From positions 26,547 to 90,546 of the forward strand of contig CAZIAK010000016.1 in assembly GCA_964537035.1 (NCBI GenBank): a DNA stretch of 64,000 nt, in the 5' to 3' direction. Shown piece by piece: positions 62,155-64,000 of this stretch. Numbering within the stretch: position 1 is the first letter of the stretch; each line of letters starts with the position of its first letter. Origin of the DNA: CAZIAK01 sp964537035 (lineage in GTDB: Bacteria > Planctomycetota > B15-G4). Made by a program: the position numbers and the translations under genes. The notes below the pieces were generated by a model. It made no database searches and was not told the origin of the DNA. It saw nothing but the letters and a program-made list of their open reading frames with translations.

Positions 62155-63371
62155 TGAAGACACGCGGCAGCGACGTGATCCTGGGTTTGCTCTTCTTCGG
62201 TTCCCTGATCGGGCTCGGAATGGTCACCATCGTGCTCTCCGACTTCGCCTTTGGCGTGGAGCGCCACGAGGTCCATATGTTCAGCGAGAACGTGGGCTTT
62301 CTTCGTCGTGGTGACCCGGTGCTGATCCACGGCATGGCCTCGGGCAAGGTCGAGAACATCAGCCGCTTGCTCGAGCCCATCACCCACGAGGAGAGCGAGG
62401 GGGCCTTGAGCCGATGCACGGTGAAGCTGACGCTCATCATGGATGTCGACCCCCGGCAGTTCCTGTTCAGCGATCACCGGGTCATCATCGAGGATCGAGG
62501 TGTCCTGGGGGGAAAGCTCATCCGCATCGAGACGGGGAACTCGGGCGAGACGATCGACCCCGAACAGCCGCTCATAGCCGTGGCCAGCCCCTCGGTGATC
62601 CAGGCCGTGGGCACACTGATCGATGAAAACCGTGAGACCATTCGGCAGACCATCGACGACATCGCCTCGGTGGCCGAGAGGGCCAGCGCAGGAGAAGGCG
62701 CCCTGGGGTTGCTGCTCACCGACGAGGACCTGGGCCAGGAAGTCCGCGACCTGGTCGACAACCTGACCAGCTTCTCGTCCAAGCTCGACAGCGACGAGAA
62801 CAGCCTGGGCCGCCTGCTGGACGGCGACCAGATCTACGATCAGCTGCAGACCTTCCTGGACGACATCAACGTGGCCTCGGCGAAGATCGCCGCTGGCGAG
62901 GGCACCGTGGGCCGTTTCATCATGGAAGACGAAACCCACGACAGCGTCACGGCGCTGCTCGGCGACATCCGCAGCGGCATCGATGACGCCATGGCGGCGA
63001 TCTCAGATCTTCGGGCAGGCAAGGGCACCCTGGGCAAGCTCATGACCGAGGACACCCTGCACGTCCAGGCCACCACCTTCATGGATGACATGGCAGCCCT
63101 GAGCGGCGACCTCCGCGAAGGCAAGGGCACCATGGGCAAGCTCTTCGCCACAGACGAGCTGCATGACAACGCCAACACCATGATCACCGAGATCACCGAC
63201 ACAGCCACCGCCCTGCGCGATGGCGATGGCCTGCTCTCCCGCCTGATCGACGACAGCGAACTCGCTGACACGCTCGAGTCGATCCTCGATCAGGTGCTGG
63301 GTGCCATCGAAGACGCGAGGGAGACGGCGCCAGTGCAGAGTCTGGGCTCCTTCCTCTTCGGCACCTTCTGA
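62154..63371 (+). CDS. mlaD: MlaD-family (MCE) protein with a six-fold C-terminal repeat
   Basis: One N-terminal membrane helix (VILGLLFFGSLIGLGMVTIVL) leads into an MCE domain (about residues 35-140: SENVGFLRRGDPVLIHGMASGKVENI in pieces, EDRGVLGGKLIRIETG). The long C-terminal part, about residues 175-390, holds six repeats of about 35 residues headed by GxGxLGxLL (GEGALGLLL, SLGRLLDG, GEGTVGRFI, GKGTLGKLM, GKGTMGKLF, GDGLLSRLI) and followed by a helix. E. coli MlaD is only about 183 residues. MCE proteins form hexameric rings that guide lipids; the repeats may extend this into the periplasm (inference). Confidence 0.9.
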   Translation: MKTRGSDVILGLLFFGSLIGLGMVTIVLSDFAFGVERHEVHMFSENVGFLRRGDPVLIHGMASGKVENISRLLEPITHEESEGALSRCTVKLTLIMDVDPRQFLFSDHRVIIEDRGVLGGKLIRIETGNSGETIDPEQPLIAVASPSVIQAVGTLIDENRETIRQTIDDIASVAERASAGEGALGLLLTDEDLGQEVRDLVDNLTSFSSKLDSDENSLGRLLDGDQIYDQLQTFLDDINVASAKIAAGEGTVGRFIMEDETHDSVTALLGDIRSGIDDAMAAISDLRAGKGTLGKLMTEDTLHVQATTFMDDMAALSGDLREGKGTMGKLFATDELHDNANTMITEITDTATALRDGDGLLSRLIDDSELADTLESILDQVLGAIEDARETAPVQSLGSFLFGTF

Positions 63372-63395
63372 ACGGTTTAGTGCGTGGCTGGGCTC

Positions 63396-63691
63396 TGTTG
63401 CATGAGCTTCGCCGTGGCTGCGTTGTCGCGGCCATGCCCGATGCTCAACGTGGCTAGCGCCACGCCTCCGCTCGGGCAGACCACGACGCCTTGCCACGAC
63501 GAAGCTCACGCAACGATGGATGCACCAACTGCCTGGGCACGCCTCCGCTCAGCCAGACCGCTGCGCCTTGCCACGACACAGCTCTCGCAACGATTGATCT
63601 ACCAACAGCGGGGCCACGCCTCCGCTGCGCCGAGCCCCTGCGCCTTGCCACGACACCGCTCTCGCGACGGTTGGGAACACCTGACTGCGGG
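63396..63691 (+). repeat. Three degenerate 77-bp tandem repeats with an inverted partial copy
   Basis: Units 63461-63537, 63538-63614 and 63615-63691 each begin CACGCCTCCGCT and contain GCCTTGCCACGAC and CTCxCGCxACG, with about 70-75% identity. Just before them, 63396-63418 (TGTTGCATGAGCTTCGCCGTG) is an inverted match to the GCCACGACGAAGCTCACGCAAC part of unit 1. Because 77 is not a multiple of three, the open frames here rotate and are not convincing genes. 63372-63395 and 63692-63770 show nothing else. Confidence 0.75.
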
Positions 63692-63770
63692 GGATTGGTG
63701 GCACCTTGCTGGGCAGGGGCTTCGTTGCGCGGAGAGAGCCCGCGGCGATGACTGGACGCTCGGAGAGAAC

Positions 63771-63946
63771 CCCCGAAAGGCCACAGTTGCCAGGCATTCC
63801 ACCGAGGAGGGAGTGCCTGTTTTTCACCCGGGGGGTCTGCAGCGAGTGTGGAGGCGCAGCCGACCCTGTCTGAGCGAAACGGCCCCCCTGGTGAAAAACA
63901 GGCACTCCCGGCCCGTCGCAAAGGCCTGCAATCTGTAGCGCTGCCG
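63771..63946 (-). repeat. Structured 3'-end element at the right edge, long form
   Basis: On the minus strand, a TGA at 63947-63949 is followed by CGGCAGC, the arm GCTACAG (63933-63939), a 27-bp stem with one mismatch (arms about 63883-63909 and 63809-63835) and the closing arm CTGTGGC (63780-63786) followed by CTTTCGGGGG. It matches the element at 746-922 in length (173-177 bp) and order, and most stem differences between the two are made up for in the opposite arm. Confidence 0.7.
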
Positions 63947-64000
63947 TCAGCTGACGTCGCTGGAGGACTGGACCAGGCCGATGTACCGGCGCAGGCGCTG
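63947..64000 (-). CDS. C-terminal end of an unidentified protein, cut by the window edge
   Basis: On the minus strand the last 17 codons read QRLRRYIGLVQSSSDVS and end at TGA 63947-63949. The stop is placed relative to the structured element exactly as the nrdJb stop is, which supports a real gene end. Too short for any functional call. Confidence 0.4.
   Translation of the reverse strand, partial: QRLRRYIGLVQSSSDVS

Noticed and set aside
63454..63921. Several overlapping open frames on both strands near the right end
   Set aside because: They lie in 77-bp repeats and in the structured element. The repeat length is not a multiple of three, so the frames rotate and none is credible.

Overview
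The window looks like part of a high-GC Gram-negative (diderm) bacterial chromosome. It was probably assembled from metagenomic or short reads, because it holds two 100-N scaffold gaps. Evidence for a diderm: a meso-DAP-type MurE, an Mla-type lipid transport operon (MlaE, MlaF, MlaD) and two predicted lipoproteins. The str/S10/spc/alpha gene order and the tRNA-Thr-Tyr-Gly-Thr-tuf block are of proteobacterial type. A split B12-dependent ribonucleotide reductase, an atypical EF-G and the lipoprotein families would fit Myxococcota or another former deltaproteobacterial lineage, but that placement is an inference.

Layout. 1-0.6 kb: end of a rhomboid protease gene. 0.6-4.1 kb: split class II ribonucleotide reductase (nrdJa/nrdJb) with a candidate NrdR box. 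4.2-17.1 kb: a division and cell wall (dcw) cluster on the minus strand, mraZ-rsmH-ftsL-ftsI-murE-murF-mraY-ftsW-[LysM protein]-murG-murC-murB. It is almost fully overlapped stop-to-start, lacks murD, and has nrdJ rather than ftsQ/ftsA/ftsZ after murB. 17.3-21.6 kb: a zinc-ribbon protein and dnaE, divergently transcribed. 21.8-53.9 kb: a 32-kb minus-strand translation and transcription superlocus. Read in the direction of transcription it is tRNA-Thr, Tyr, Gly, Thr, tuf, rpmG, tRNA-Trp, secE, nusG, rplK, rplA, rplJ, rplL, rpoB, rpoC, rpsL, rpsG, fusA, the S10-spc-alpha genes and a lipoprotein gene after rplQ. Promoter-like sequences are visible ahead of the tRNA-tuf block, rpsL and rpsJ. 54-59 kb: aroC, a cystathionine gamma-synthase/lyase, an HU-like protein, dtd and trpS. 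59-63.4 kb: a plus-strand operon of a WPLF-repeat lipoprotein with mlaE, mlaF and mlaD. 63.4-64 kb: degenerate 77-bp repeats, a structured element and the last codons of a minus-strand gene.

The most unusual signal is a family of structured elements placed directly after stop codons of transcription-unit-terminal genes: nrdJb, dnaE, the cystathionine enzyme gene and the gene cut by the right edge, with a weaker match after the HU-like gene. Each has a short conserved motif (GTCAGCGC or a close variant) and then inverted arms of the type GCyrCAG...CTGyGGC around variable inserts. Two long copies 63 kb apart share a 27-28 bp stem whose two arms have changed together. No known element with this architecture comes to mind.

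Assembly notes. The gap at 56496-56595 is almost certainly spurious, because its flanks are the same 55 bp. The gap at 28520-28619 removes most of rplR.
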